DNA of 64,000 nucleotides from JACNKV01 sp964388155 (GCA_964388155.1 CAYLYH010000002.1:1-64000), one strand, 5' to 3'. Positions 1-10,622 are shown, counted from the stretch's first letter. The notes: generated by a model not told the origin, from the letters alone. Translations and numbers: made by a program.

Positions 1-1232
1 TTTTGTCGGTATAACTATATTCTGTTCGATATGTTACACTGCCCTGACCACGCAGAGCTTCATTTGTAACGTAAGACGCAATCTCTATCCATTCTGCCTG
101 ACTACTGCCATCTGATGCCTGTCTCCTCTCAAGAATAAACCCAAGATTCTCAATCTCACTCTCAGTTACCCAGTTTAGTGTAATTTCACCGGCGCGGGTG
201 TTGTCAACTGTGAAGGACGTGAGTTCGACTGGGAGGGACTGGTCGCCAGCATTATTAAGTGTTCCCCAGGTTTGGGTAACATCAGCACTCCAACTAAAAT
301 CAGAATATTGAGTCCCGTTACCTGTTAATTGTAATGATTGTGTAATAGTTCCACTACCTTCACTCACCCCAATATCCGTTGATAGAACTCCGTTTGCATC
401 TCCATTTGTTGCTGTGAAAGTCCCCTCATAACTTAGGCATTGCCCATTAATCATAATACCATTATAACTTAAAGCTAAACCATCATTTGGACCATTTTGA
501 AGACCAGATATCATTTTATAGTAGAGTGTAAATCCCTGAGATGTCGTTCCTTCAGTAAAACTGTCAACTGTGTGTGTCCCATAACTGGCACCACCACTTG
601 GATAAAGTGTTATCTTAAAATCACTCAAATCATAGCTGTAAGGATTTTGTATCACAACTTCTACACCCTCATTAAGATCTGTGCCAGCATTATCATAATG
701 AAGTTCATTAATCCACGAATTAGGTGTTCCAGATGTCATTGCATAACCATCAACATATACAATTTCAGATCCATCAAATCCATCTTGGTCGTAAAAACGC
801 AATCCAATTTCAATGTCTCCATTTGCGCTGGCAGTATATGTGTAACTCAACTGTTGCCATGAACCACTTGTCGAGTTATCCGAGTAACCACGATAACCCG
901 CCACATAAAGCCGGGCTTTCATATTTCCTTCTGTATGATAAAGCCAGACAGACACAAAATACTGTGTCCCATTTGTAACACTCACAGTCTGACTAAAATC
1001 TGTATTTTCCTGTATACTTGTAGTCAATTCTACGCTTGCCGAAGATGTTCCCTGGTAAGTTATAGAAGTATTAGACGTAATAGTTATACCACTTCCGATA
1101 GTAGTCCAAGAATTTGGATCATTGCCTGTCCAATCTTCAAAATCACCATTACTAACGATGTCAGCACTCTCTGCAACTCCAATCAGACAAAATATCATAA
1201 GAATCATTGTTAAAACGGCTGTTTTTCTCATT
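1..1232 (-). CDS. Secreted multidomain beta-rich protein, 3' end cut off by the window edge
   Basis: The reading frame starts at an ATG at 1232 preceded by a good ribosome-binding site (AGAGGAG, about 8 bases upstream) and stays open to base 1. The N-terminus MRKTAVLTMILMIFCLIGV is a Sec signal peptide. Next comes a jelly-roll-like, carbohydrate-binding-module-like stretch (NGDFEDWTG ... SWTTIG) followed by a lamin-tail-like segment (WINELHYDNAGTDLNEGVEVV). The last visible part has LPVELTSF and LNWVTESEIENLGF, the linker and fibronectin-like start that normally precedes a T9SS sorting domain in this kind of bacteria. It is probably a secreted or cell-surface protein; its catalytic role, if any, is not visible. 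The missing C-terminus should hold the sorting domain. An ATG five bases upstream hits a stop at once and is not the start. Confidence 0.8.
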
Positions 1233-1399
1233 CCATACTCTCCTCTAATATATAACATCTTAACAAATCCCATCTGATTATTACTTATGGGACGCTTAAG
1301 TCTACAAATAATTTATTAGAATTTCATTATAAAATTCGGGTATAAAAATGATGATCTATATTAAATTCACATAGTTTGAATAATAAGAATAACACCATT

Positions 1400-2674
1400 A
1401 TGAATGCCCATCCACTTTATAAACTCATTACGGATAAAAAACTTTTTGAGGTGATTGCCAATCGGTTCGGATCACCCACCTATATCTATTCCAAAAAGCG
1501 AATTGAAAATAATTTACGTCGTCTAAATCATTCACTATCCTCTTATTTCAAGCGATATAACATCTGTTATGCGTTGAAAGCAAACAGCAATCCGCATTTA
1601 GTACAAAATATGAAAAAGGCTTTACCGTCCCTCTCGGCAGATTGTTCCAGTCCAGGGGAAATCTTTGTAGCCCAAAAGGCAGGAATCCATTTGCAAAATA
1701 GTATATTCACGGGGAATTATGAATCTGAGGAAGATCTAAAATCCGCGTTACGGGCAGGAATGCATATCAATCTTGATGATATCACATCTTTTCAGAGGAT
1801 AAAAAAGATTCTCCTACCACAAGAAGTATCTTTTCGGTTAAATCCGGGTTTCGGGAAAGGAAAATTCGCTGAAATTACAACAGCGGGTGAAAAAGCAAAG
1901 TTTGGAATCCCGAAAGAAGATATTATTGACGCCTATCGACTAGCTAAAGATTCCGGTGTGAAAGAATTTGGACTCCAGTGCATGGCGGGTTCAGGCGTGT
2001 TAGACGAAAAATATTTTCCGAAACTCTTATCAGCGATTTTAGATTCGGCACGTGAGATTGAAACAACCCTCAGTATTCGCTTTAATCATATTTCTATTGG
2101 CGGTGGTTTCGGTATACCATATCATGATGATGAATCCCCGTTAAATATCGATAAAGTATTTTCTGAACTAAGTAAAATATTTTATTCATATTACGAACCA
2201 TCAAATGCTCCCTCGTTTTGGATCGAACCGGGAAAATATATTGTGGGAGATGCGGGAATACTACTGGCGAAAGTCACCGGAATAAAGCACAGCTATAAAA
2301 AATATATCGGACTTGACGCCGGCATGGAAACACTTATGCGACCGGCGCTGTATAAAGCCTATCATAAAATTTATAAAGTTGGTGATCCGGATGCTCCGAT
2401 ACAAAATACGGCTGATTTCACCGGACGTATTTGTGAGAATACAGACAGACTAGCTTATAATCGTCCCTTCCCTCAGGTCTCTGAAGGTGACCTAATTGCG
2501 ATTATGGATACAGGTGCCTACGGTTTTTCAATGGCGCATAATTTTAATACGCGTCCCCATCCTGCTGAAGTTTTATTGGATGGCGATACTCCAATCCTTA
2601 TCCGTAAGCGCGAAACGATTGAAGACATATTTCGGAATTGCAATATTGATTTTACTTTAGAAACCGCTAATTAA
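1400..2674 (+). CDS. lysA: Diaminopimelate decarboxylase-family PLP enzyme
   Basis: Fold-III PLP-dependent decarboxylase that converts meso-diaminopimelate to lysine in the cytoplasm. The PLP lysine lies in YALKANSNP (residue 60 from this start). The glycine loop GGGFGIPY binds phosphate, EPGKYIVGDAG matches the family's EPGR block, CENTDRL holds the conserved active-site Cys, and the end GAYGFSMAHNFNTRPHPAEV is typical. Its length of about 424 residues is normal. An in-frame TTG at 1376 would add eight residues; neither start has a clear ribosome-binding site, and I prefer the ATG because the extension (MNNKNNTI) is low-complexity. It sits beside cell-wall hydrolases, so it may recover lysine from peptidoglycan-derived diaminopimelate as well as serving biosynthesis. 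A related carboxynorspermidine decarboxylase or D-amino acid specificity cannot be excluded, but the motifs fit LysA best. Confidence 0.85.
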   Translation: MNAHPLYKLITDKKLFEVIANRFGSPTYIYSKKRIENNLRRLNHSLSSYFKRYNICYALKANSNPHLVQNMKKALPSLSADCSSPGEIFVAQKAGIHLQNSIFTGNYESEEDLKSALRAGMHINLDDITSFQRIKKILLPQEVSFRLNPGFGKGKFAEITTAGEKAKFGIPKEDIIDAYRLAKDSGVKEFGLQCMAGSGVLDEKYFPKLLSAILDSAREIETTLSIRFNHISIGGGFGIPYHDDESPLNIDKVFSELSKIFYSYYEPSNAPSFWIEPGKYIVGDAGILLAKVTGIKHSYKKYIGLDAGMETLMRPALYKAYHKIYKVGDPDAPIQNTADFTGRICENTDRLAYNRPFPQVSEGDLIAIMDTGAYGFSMAHNFNTRPHPAEVLLDGDTPILIRKRETIEDIFRNCNIDFTLETAN

Positions 2675-2772
2675 CGCCAATTTCCAATAATGTTAAAAAC
2701 TATCCTCAACAATATCTGTACTTATGATTTTCATGTTTTGTCATACCTTTTCGGAGTGGACTTAACTTTTTA

Positions 2773-4053
2773 ATGCCTAAGCTATTTAAAACTACCACCA
2801 GACTTTACATATTCCTACTGGTTGGACTTTTTCTCACGAGCATCTACCTTACTCGTCAGAGATACCCTAGCGCTAACGTAGCTGATAATATTTCCGTACT
2901 GACAGGATTGGATGTTCTTCTTATTCAACAATCCGAAAAGCTCAAAGATAAAACCATTGCACTGGTTACAAATCATACGGGCGTGGATAAAGATGGAATT
3001 CCAAGTTATCAGCGTTTATTGGAACTAGAGGAAGTTAATCTCAAGGTAATATTCTCACCTGAACATGGTTTATTTGGTGAAGCATCGGCTGGGGAAAAAG
3101 TCAAATACAGCGATTCGACAGAAGAACTTCCCACGGTGATTAGTCTCTATGGTAAAACAAAAAAGCCAACCGCAGAAATGCTTGAGAATGTTGATATAAT
3201 CCTTTATGATATTCAAGACATTGGCGCACGATTCTACACCTACATCTCCACGTTGGGTTTGGTGATGGAAGCTGCGGGTGAGCTTGAAATCACCGTAATG
3301 GTTTTAGATCGTCCAAATCCAATCAGAGGTGATCGAATTGAAGGACCAGTATTAGATATGGCTTTTAAATCTTTCGTCGGATATTACCCCATCCCAATTC
3401 AATACGGGTTAACCGTTGGGGAATTAGCAAAAATGATCGTCGGTGAAAATTGGATTCATCCCACTCCACACTTGGAGGTAATACAAGTTCAAAACTGGGA
3501 ACGCCATCTATGGTATGATGAAACCAAAATCCCATGGATTAAGCCCTCACCAAATATTCCTGATTTGGAGACAGCAATAATTTATCCCGGTATGTGTTTG
3601 TTGGAAGGGACAAATGTCAGTGAGGGTCGCGGGACTCATCGCCCATTCAAGCAAATCGGAGCTCCGTGGATTGATGGGACAAACCTGGCGCATGAATTAA
3701 ATAAACAAAATTTACCGGGAGTGGTATTCTCGGTGACTAATTTTACTCCAAAATCGATCTCCGGAATGGCAATGAATGCAAAATATTTGGGTGAGCAGTG
3801 CAACGGAATTGAAATTGAAATTACTGATAGAAATGCATATCGAAGTGTTGCCATCGGCGTGCAGATTCTTTTGGCTATTCACTCGTTATATCCAAGCCAG
3901 TTTCAGCTTACCCCTTTCATAGATACGTTATGGGGTTCAGATAAATTAAGGCACGGAATTATTGCTGGTTTATCTTTTGAGGATATAACGAAAAAATCAA
4001 TGCTAACTACAAATACCTTAAAAATAAGATGCAAAGATTATATTATTTACTAA
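2773..4053 (+). CDS. NamZ-like exo-beta-N-acetylmuramidase (DUF1343, GH171 family)
   Basis: The 426-residue protein has an N-terminal hydrophobic segment (about residues 11-27) acting as signal peptide or anchor, then a full DUF1343 domain. Diagnostic stretches are IALVTNHTGVD, FSPEHGLFG (conserved Glu 97), YDIQDIGARFYTYI, VLDRPNPI and EGTNVSEGRGT. Family knowledge: Bacillus NamZ removes terminal MurNAc from the non-reducing ends of peptidoglycan fragments. That job fits the neighbours: a GHL10 hydrolase 38 bases downstream and an amidase further on. The enzyme should act in the periplasm. No strong Shine-Dalgarno is present; GGAGTGG lies about 14 bases before the ATG. Certain of the family, inferential on exact substrate. 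Confidence 0.88.
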   Translation: MPKLFKTTTRLYIFLLVGLFLTSIYLTRQRYPSANVADNISVLTGLDVLLIQQSEKLKDKTIALVTNHTGVDKDGIPSYQRLLELEEVNLKVIFSPEHGLFGEASAGEKVKYSDSTEELPTVISLYGKTKKPTAEMLENVDIILYDIQDIGARFYTYISTLGLVMEAAGELEITVMVLDRPNPIRGDRIEGPVLDMAFKSFVGYYPIPIQYGLTVGELAKMIVGENWIHPTPHLEVIQVQNWERHLWYDETKIPWIKPSPNIPDLETAIIYPGMCLLEGTNVSEGRGTHRPFKQIGAPWIDGTNLAHELNKQNLPGVVFSVTNFTPKSISGMAMNAKYLGEQCNGIEIEITDRNAYRSVAIGVQILLAIHSLYPSQFQLTPFIDTLWGSDKLRHGIIAGLSFEDITKKSMLTTNTLKIRCKDYIIY

Positions 4054-4090
4054 CCTGATGGTGATTTAATGATCCTTAAGATAACATAAC

Positions 4091-7000
4091 ATGCAGCAAA
4101 TAAAAGCACTTCTCTTCATTCTTATTTTTACTATAACCGGTTTAATGTCTCAGCAGAATAATACGGAGTTCCGTTCTACGTGGGTTATCACTTGGAATCA
4201 TATATCTTCCGGTGACTCTCCATCGCAAGGAATGGAAAGAATCCGTACGATCATGGATAATCACAAGGCAGCAAATATGAATGCTGTTCTGTTTCAAATT
4301 CGGCAAAGTGGTACTGCCTATTACAATTCGTCTTTTGAACCATACGGATCCTATTCCGGGTACGAATATCCGGGATATGACCCTCTTGCATATGCAGTTG
4401 AGCAAGCTCATTTAAGAGGACTTGAACTCCATGCTTGGTTTAATACGTTTCAAGCTTCTAGTACTTACCCTGGAACACCTGCTGCAGAACATCCAGAATG
4501 GGTTTGTCGCGATCGTGATGGGCATTCAATGAGCTCTTATCGGGCTTTATCTCCCGGGCTTGAAGACGTAAGAGAGTACACGGTGAATGTCGCGATGGAA
4601 ATTGTAAACAATTATGATATCGATGGTTTACACTTAGATTACGTGAGATGGAATGAACATTCAAATGGGTTAAGGGAAGAAGTTAGTCATGAGAAAGAGC
4701 TGCAAAGAATGGATGGGTACATAAGTGACCAAGAACTTGAAGCATTAACCAATAATCGATCAGGACGATATTTGTATGACTACCTCCATCCTTATTCTGC
4801 CGGTGTTCCGGACGGATTTTCATCCTGGGAAGAATGGTGGCGATGGAGCGTAACTGAATTTATAATCACGCTGCATGATTCCATCCAATCTGTTAAACCA
4901 CATGTAAGGCTTTCACCCGCAGCACTGGGCAAATATAATTGGTCCGGTTGGCAAGGATACGGGACCGTATACCAAGATGCAGCATTATGGTTTAATGAAG
5001 GATATGTTGACCAATTAACTCCCATGCACTACCATTGGACCAGCCCGTCAAGTTTTTATGGCATGTTAGAAGGAAGTTGTCCTCAATGCTGGGGTCAATA
5101 TATTCAACCGGGGATTGAAGCAGGGAGGTTGTTCTCTGCTGGACCGGGATCTTATATGCTGGAAGATTATGATGTCTGGGATAATCATGAAGGAATAATT
5201 AATATAAGTCGATCCGTTGATTGGGTAGATGGGTTTCAATTTTTTAGTTATGGAACATGGGATTATAATGACTATTGGGAAGAGGCAGGTTCTAGTTTCT
5301 TTGGGGAAAAGACAATCATTAAAGAATCACTTTCTCCAAATAGCCTTGAACCAACTCCCCCTACAGTTTCATTGCAGCTTATAGATTCTCTTCATTACAT
5401 CATAGACATTGATTGCACGGTTTCGATTAATTATTCAAAAATAGTAGTTTACCGAACTGAAGAGGATACAGTAGAACCCAATCAAGACAGAATATTGCTT
5501 ATTCAATATGGTAATGAATCGTTCTCCACATCACAGGAATTCAACGGACTGCAAGACTATAATGGAACATATGCATATTATGCGATTGCTTATAACCGAT
5601 ATTGGAAGCCCTCTCTCCCCTCTAATATCGTACAAACAGATTCAATCCCCTCCTTTTCCCCTAGTATTGTTTCTACTTATCCAGCAGCAAATGACACACT
5701 AGTTCCCCTAGACGCAGTTATGTCGATAGTATTTTCCAAAACAATGGATACAACAAGCGTGAATCAATCCATTAGCATTACTCCTACCGTTGAGATTAGT
5801 AATTATCAGTGGTCAAATGACCATAAAGAAGTTTTCGTCCATTTGGCAAGTGATTTAGCATATGCTACCGACTATGTATTTAACATACAGGGAACTTGTC
5901 GCGATATAAATAATAAATCTTTATTTGAAGGTGATCAGCAAATACAATTTCGTACAGCTGCAGAGGACATTTTTGGTCCAACGGTTATACAAAGCAATCT
6001 TAATTTAATCGGTGCAACCTCACACTTTGACATTCAAGACGTTATCACGCTTGTCTTTAACGAATATGTCAACCCACTAACTGTTGAATCTGCAATTACC
6101 TTACTAGATTCATTAGACCAATTAATTGACATTAGCATTCATCACTCTATTACGGATGAACAATCCATTTTATCAATCCGACCATTAAGTGGATTCTCTC
6201 CACACACAGAGTATAATTTATCAATTAGCGATGAATTGACAGATGTATTAAATAATGCCTTTATTCAAACAGAATTTCAAATTAATACTGCATTTGTAGA
6301 GTATTCAGAGATTACTCTTATAGATGATTTTCATATTTTAACACCATGGTGGCAACCAAATCAAAGTGGTTCAACTCATGGAATTCTTTCTGGGACTTTA
6401 TTTACAAGGACGAATGAAATTACTGTACCTGGAACGAGCCCCTCTTACGCAGCTCAACTTAATTATGTATGGGATGATTCTGATCCATCTCCGTTATTAA
6501 GAACATATCTTTCTGGCGGAAGCCCGCGTGATGTAGAATTTGACACCACATATACTCTACAATGTTACATCTATGGAGACGGAAGCAATAACGAATTCCG
6601 ATTCTGCGTGGATGATCATTTGCCTGAAACTGCGGGAAGTTATCATGAGGTCAGTGACTGGTTAACAATCGACTGGCTAGGATGGCGATTAATTGAATGG
6701 GATCTTGGGTCTGATCCTGTAGGGCAGTGGTTAGGAAATAACATTTTAGAGGGTACACTTAGAATTGATAGTTTTCAAATGACACATACACCCGGACAGA
6801 GTTTAAGTGAAGGAACGATTTACTTCGACGAACTTCGTCTGGTGAAAAAAGTCCCTGCCTTGGGGATTGTAGATGAGAATACCCTTTCCCTACCTATGCA
6901 GCCAATGCTGTATCCAAACACACCCAACCCCTTTAATTCCAACACGATAATCCGTTATTCAATACCTACCCGCGCACAAACAATACTTGATGTTTTTGAT

Positions 7001-7174
7001 TTGAGAGGTAGAAAAGTCGCCAGTCTTATAAATTGCATATCAGATCCCGGGTTACATTCGATTATGTGGGATGGAAAAAATCAATACGGAAAAACCGTAT
7101 CAAGCGGATATTATATATACCGTCTGATTTCAGGTCGAACAGTAGTATCACACAGAATGTTATTGCTCAAATAG
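4091..7174 (+). CDS. GHL10-family (DigH/YngK-like) glycosyl hydrolase with Ig-like domains and T9SS tail
   Basis: Signal peptide (MQQIKALLFILIFTITGL) followed by a GHL10 TIM-barrel domain, about residues 25-430: FRSTWVITWNH, AVLFQIRQSGTAYY, LHAWFNTFQ, IDGLHLDYVRW and DQLTPMHYHW. Residues about 525-735 form two SbsA-type Ig-like domains (Big_5; TYPAANDTLVPLDAVMSIVF). Residues about 737-920 are a domain almost duplicated in the amidase encoded next door (see 7178-9679). The last 90 residues are a T9SS sorting domain (YPNTPNPFN ... SSGYYIYRL). In E. coli the GHL10 protein DigH cleaves glycan strands already stripped of peptides, so this protein plus the amidase would be a sequential pair. It should be exported to the cell surface. 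Its stop lies 3 bases from the converging amidase stop. Confidence 0.85.
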   Translation: MQQIKALLFILIFTITGLMSQQNNTEFRSTWVITWNHISSGDSPSQGMERIRTIMDNHKAANMNAVLFQIRQSGTAYYNSSFEPYGSYSGYEYPGYDPLAYAVEQAHLRGLELHAWFNTFQASSTYPGTPAAEHPEWVCRDRDGHSMSSYRALSPGLEDVREYTVNVAMEIVNNYDIDGLHLDYVRWNEHSNGLREEVSHEKELQRMDGYISDQELEALTNNRSGRYLYDYLHPYSAGVPDGFSSWEEWWRWSVTEFIITLHDSIQSVKPHVRLSPAALGKYNWSGWQGYGTVYQDAALWFNEGYVDQLTPMHYHWTSPSSFYGMLEGSCPQCWGQYIQPGIEAGRLFSAGPGSYMLEDYDVWDNHEGIINISRSVDWVDGFQFFSYGTWDYNDYWEEAGSSFFGEKTIIKESLSPNSLEPTPPTVSLQLIDSLHYIIDIDCTVSINYSKIVVYRTEEDTVEPNQDRILLIQYGNESFSTSQEFNGLQDYNGTYAYYAIAYNRYWKPSLPSNIVQTDSIPSFSPSIVSTYPAANDTLVPLDAVMSIVFSKTMDTTSVNQSISITPTVEISNYQWSNDHKEVFVHLASDLAYATDYVFNIQGTCRDINNKSLFEGDQQIQFRTAAEDIFGPTVIQSNLNLIGATSHFDIQDVITLVFNEYVNPLTVESAITLLDSLDQLIDISIHHSITDEQSILSIRPLSGFSPHTEYNLSISDELTDVLNNAFIQTEFQINTAFVEYSEITLIDDFHILTPWWQPNQSGSTHGILSGTLFTRTNEITVPGTSPSYAAQLNYVWDDSDPSPLLRTYLSGGSPRDVEFDTTYTLQCYIYGDGSNNEFRFCVDDHLPETAGSYHEVSDWLTIDWLGWRLIEWDLGSDPVGQWLGNNILEGTLRIDSFQMTHTPGQSLSEGTIYFDELRLVKKVPALGIVDENTLSLPMQPMLYPNTPNPFNSNTIIRYSIPTRAQTILDVFDLRGRKVASLINCISDPGLHSIMWDGKNQYGKTVSSGYYIYRLISGRTVVSHRMLLLK

Positions 7175-7177
7175 AAA

Positions 7178-9679
7178 CTATTTAATCAATGTAACTTTCC
7201 CGGTCAAAACATTTTTATCTGCTGAGAGGCGGTACAAGTATGTACCGGAAGAAACATCGGAATCATGTTTATCTTTTCCATGCCAGGAAACTGAATAATG
7301 CCCTTCGTTTTGAGTACGATTAACGATGGTTTTTACAAAGCGTCCATAGATATTAAATATCTCAAGCTTTACAAATGAACGTTCACCAATTTCATAGCTA
7401 ATCATAGTCGAGGAATTAAACGGATTGGGATAGCCGGGAAATAGCTGATATTTATTAGCAAGATAATTGTTCTCGTTAGTGCCTAATGAAACATGATTAA
7501 TGATTCTAAGATCGTCAAATATTAGTGTGCCACTCTGTACACTATCCTCTGATCGAGTTAATTGAATACTGTCTATTCTCAGAGTCCCATCGAGGTTGCC
7601 ATCTCCCAACCATGTACCGGTACCATCAGTTGACATATTCCATGATATCAACCTCCACCCGTACCAATCAATCACAAACCACGGACTTACTTCATGATAA
7701 GATGCACTTGTTGCAGGTAGGTGGTCATCTACACAAAACCGTAGTTTTGTTCCACCTCCATCACCAAACACATAAAGTTGTAAGGTATAGCCGTCTGTAA
7801 ATTGGACATTTCTGGGTGCACCTCCGCTTAGATATTCCCTAATCAACCAACTGCTACTATTCATATTCCAAGCATAGTTCATTTGCATAGATTTAGAGCT
7901 ATTTGTTAAATGATTAACAATATCAGAATTTATAGACATATTCGTATTGTCTGCTATAATTCCCGTTGTACTACCAGACATTTGGGGGTCCCACCAATTT
8001 GTCAAAACACTGCTCTCAAACGAATCAATATTTTCTATTTCAATATCCATTGTGCCAGTTCTAAAACTGTAACTGTTTGTTGTTGTCGTTTCGTTATTGA
8101 ACTCGTCTGAAAGTCCTGGCAATAGCCTAGTTACATACGTCTCATCAGCCTCAAGTTTTTGATAAGGGAAAAAGTTTAAAATACTATGTTCATTAACATC
8201 ATAATGTTCAGTTACACCAGGCACAACAGAATGATCGAGAAATCGTTCAATATAAAACAGATCATCAACTAAAGAATCCGGGCCAACCGCTTCATCGAAC
8301 ACTACGCTTATTATTGGCTGAAGTTCTACATTTTGTGCTACATTTGAAGGGTAAACGTCTTCAACTACAGGTGGTGCCATATCCTGAGCACCTGTGGAAA
8401 AAGATAGTTCATAGTCTCCACCGGGGACACCATCATGATTTCCATCAAGCTGATGCCCATAGACATCTATTGCAGAACTTTGAATGGTCAACATGTAGTC
8501 TTGAAGATAGATTAGCGTATCTGTATGAATACTTAATAGAGTTTGATTTTGATGCCAATAATAGATACAGTTCGCTGATGGTTCCAACGTAAGTGCATCC
8601 AATACTGATGTTGGATTCATCGGCCGGTTAAATGTTAAGTCTATATTATTCCAAGCAGGAAAGTGCTCCTCTCCGCTAGCTGGAGTGGATTCTTCAACAA
8701 AAGGTGGATTATCTGATAGTAACGTCACATCATGAAATGTGACAAAATCCTCTATAATAGTTACTTGTGATGTGTCACTATAATATCCATCAGCAGAAAT
8801 AATAACCGTATATATAGAGTCTTCAAGCCCTTCAAAATAATAAAATCCATTTCGTAATTCATTTGGATCATTAGAATATTGGTTAAAAAGAGATTCATAT
8901 GTATCAGTTATATATACATCACTATTCATCTCTATTATCGCGCCATTAATTGGTAATCCAGTCTCTATATTCGTTGCAATACCCGCACAAATACCAACGA
9001 AAGGTCTTTCTATTGCATGATATTCAAGAATTGACCAATAAAATGTATAGGCTAACATTCGTTTATACTCTGCGTTCATGGTCAATTGGTTTTGTGGTGG
9101 ATTCGTATGGTGCCCTTCTTCACTTAATTCTGATGGCATAGTTGTATTTCGGTTCACGTAAAGATACGGACCTCCGGAGCTTGCACAATAATCACTCCAC
9201 GTATAAAAACTGCAATCACCCCATGATCCAATCGTGGGTATTCTCATTCCTTGAGTAAGTAAATCAATCATATATTCACTCATCTCTTCACCCCCCGCAG
9301 GAGGATCAGGATTTCCATTATCAAGTTCTCCCCATAATAACAGTGTATTATTGTGGTCTGACGCACCGGCATTACTATGAATAGAATGATACCATGAGGC
9401 CCCGAGGTTATTTGCATGAGTCGTCCGCTGAGATAAAGATACATTTTGTTGATCATTTGTTCTACAAATGTATGCGGTATCGATATCAGTTTTGTTCAAT
9501 AATATTTCTTGAAGATGAAGACCAACCCGCAAAACTTCTTCAGCTTCAGAATACCCATTTATACCCATATTAGCGGTTTGGCTATGACCAGGATCTATAT
9601 AAATGTCCCATCCTTCAAGTCCGGTAACTTGGCTTAAAGTTACCGTAAATAGACCAAATAATATTCCAAGTATTTTCAT
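7178..9679 (-). CDS. N-acetylmuramoyl-L-alanine amidase (Amidase_3) with Ig-like domains and T9SS tail
   Basis: Signal peptide MKILGILFGLFTVTLS, then a zinc amidase of the Amidase_3 family over about residues 22-225. Zinc ligands are visible as IDPGHS, the Glu of SEAEEVLRVG and HSIHSNAG; the SEEGHHTNP stretch fits the usual catalytic Glu block. It would cut the bond between MurNAc and L-Ala in peptidoglycan. Downstream are a carboxypeptidase-regulatory-like domain (about 228-325), two SbsA-type Ig-like domains (about 327-545), a roughly 180-residue domain shared with the 4091-7174 protein, and a T9SS sorting domain from about 743 (PGYPNPFNSSTMISYEI). Much longer than housekeeping amidases because of these accessory domains. 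Its gene follows the propeller gene at 9684-10622 with a 4-base gap, so the two are probably co-transcribed. Confidence 0.88.
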   Translation of the reverse strand: MKILGILFGLFTVTLSQVTGLEGWDIYIDPGHSQTANMGINGYSEAEEVLRVGLHLQEILLNKTDIDTAYICRTNDQQNVSLSQRTTHANNLGASWYHSIHSNAGASDHNNTLLLWGELDNGNPDPPAGGEEMSEYMIDLLTQGMRIPTIGSWGDCSFYTWSDYCASSGGPYLYVNRNTTMPSELSEEGHHTNPPQNQLTMNAEYKRMLAYTFYWSILEYHAIERPFVGICAGIATNIETGLPINGAIIEMNSDVYITDTYESLFNQYSNDPNELRNGFYYFEGLEDSIYTVIISADGYYSDTSQVTIIEDFVTFHDVTLLSDNPPFVEESTPASGEEHFPAWNNIDLTFNRPMNPTSVLDALTLEPSANCIYYWHQNQTLLSIHTDTLIYLQDYMLTIQSSAIDVYGHQLDGNHDGVPGGDYELSFSTGAQDMAPPVVEDVYPSNVAQNVELQPIISVVFDEAVGPDSLVDDLFYIERFLDHSVVPGVTEHYDVNEHSILNFFPYQKLEADETYVTRLLPGLSDEFNNETTTTNSYSFRTGTMDIEIENIDSFESSVLTNWWDPQMSGSTTGIIADNTNMSINSDIVNHLTNSSKSMQMNYAWNMNSSSWLIREYLSGGAPRNVQFTDGYTLQLYVFGDGGGTKLRFCVDDHLPATSASYHEVSPWFVIDWYGWRLISWNMSTDGTGTWLGDGNLDGTLRIDSIQLTRSEDSVQSGTLIFDDLRIINHVSLGTNENNYLANKYQLFPGYPNPFNSSTMISYEIGERSFVKLEIFNIYGRFVKTIVNRTQNEGHYSVSWHGKDKHDSDVSSGTYLYRLSADKNVLTGKVTLIK

Positions 9680-9683
9680 TATA

Positions 9684-10622
9684 TTATCTCACCTCAATAG
9701 TGTAAATATCACCATCGGTATAGGTATTATAAACGATATATTTTCCGAATGGTGACCAATCCGGATTCATTTCCATTAGGTCATTTGTATTTGTAATGTT
9801 GATTTTATTTGATCCATCGGAGTTAACGACAAATAATTCGGAAGAGGTGATAGTATATCCATCGTCTTTAGCTACCATGTAAACAACTTTGGAATTATCC
9901 GGCGACCATGATGGATGACTCCCTATGCCTAAATCTATAGGGATACTTCCATCTATATGGCTAATCCACAAATTACCACCTAGTACTTCATAACAGATTA
10001 ATAATCTATTTGGAGAAACAACCATATCGATTATTTCTCCTTGTTGAGAAAAAATAATTTGCGGTTCGCTACGCAGGTTATCCACAGAGTATATATTATT
10101 GTTCAGGAAATAGTAAAAAGGATCTACACTCTGCGAAGGATTATGAAAATGTTTACTAGACTCAATGTCATAGTATTTTATTCTATGTTTATCTACAAGA
10201 GTCACTAATTGATTATTAGCCCAATCAAATTTTGGTATGCTTCCTATAGTGTAGTCAATAATTGTCATTCTTTTATCACGCCAAATATCCCAAACGCTTA
10301 GTCGATTTGTTCTTCGCCGGTTATTATATTTTGCACCTAAAGAAAGGATATGTTGACTATCTGGTGACCACTTTTTCCAAAACCCAGAAGAAGGTTCTTC
10401 TGTAAGTGTCTTTATCTCTCGGGTGCTTAGCTCAAATATAGTAATACCGGAATAGTTTGCTGACGAAAAAGCAATATATGCTTCATTAGGAGACCAAGTT
10501 GGTTCCAAATAGTAGTCTTGCTCTACCAGTAAATTGGGATGCCCAACAACTTCAACACTCTCTTCGGCTGATAATGAAGTTCCTACGAACCACATAACTG
10601 TTATTATTATTATCTGTATCAT
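9684..10622 (-). CDS. TolB-like PD40 beta-propeller protein, periplasmic or secreted
   Basis: 312 residues with a signal peptide (MIQIIIITVMWFVGTSLSA). At least four WD40-like PD40 repeats are visible: WSPNEAYIAFSS, WSPDSQHILSLG, WSPDNSKVVYMV and WSPFGKYIVYNT, as in the C-terminal propeller of TolB. No enzyme domain is present, so a binding or scaffold role is most likely. It is the first gene of a two-gene unit with the amidase downstream, which suggests that it helps position or regulate cell-wall hydrolysis; that is inference. There is no T9SS tail and no lipobox. Confidence 0.75.
   Translation of the reverse strand: MIQIIIITVMWFVGTSLSAEESVEVVGHPNLLVEQDYYLEPTWSPNEAYIAFSSANYSGITIFELSTREIKTLTEEPSSGFWKKWSPDSQHILSLGAKYNNRRRTNRLSVWDIWRDKRMTIIDYTIGSIPKFDWANNQLVTLVDKHRIKYYDIESSKHFHNPSQSVDPFYYFLNNNIYSVDNLRSEPQIIFSQQGEIIDMVVSPNRLLICYEVLGGNLWISHIDGSIPIDLGIGSHPSWSPDNSKVVYMVAKDDGYTITSSELFVVNSDGSNKINITNTNDLMEMNPDWSPFGKYIVYNTYTDGDIYTIEVR

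Noticed and set aside
497..1213. Three overlapping plus-strand open frames near the left edge
   Set aside because: They are antisense to a well-formed minus-strand secreted protein with signal peptide and ribosome-binding site, and their translations are Cys/His-rich with no family features.
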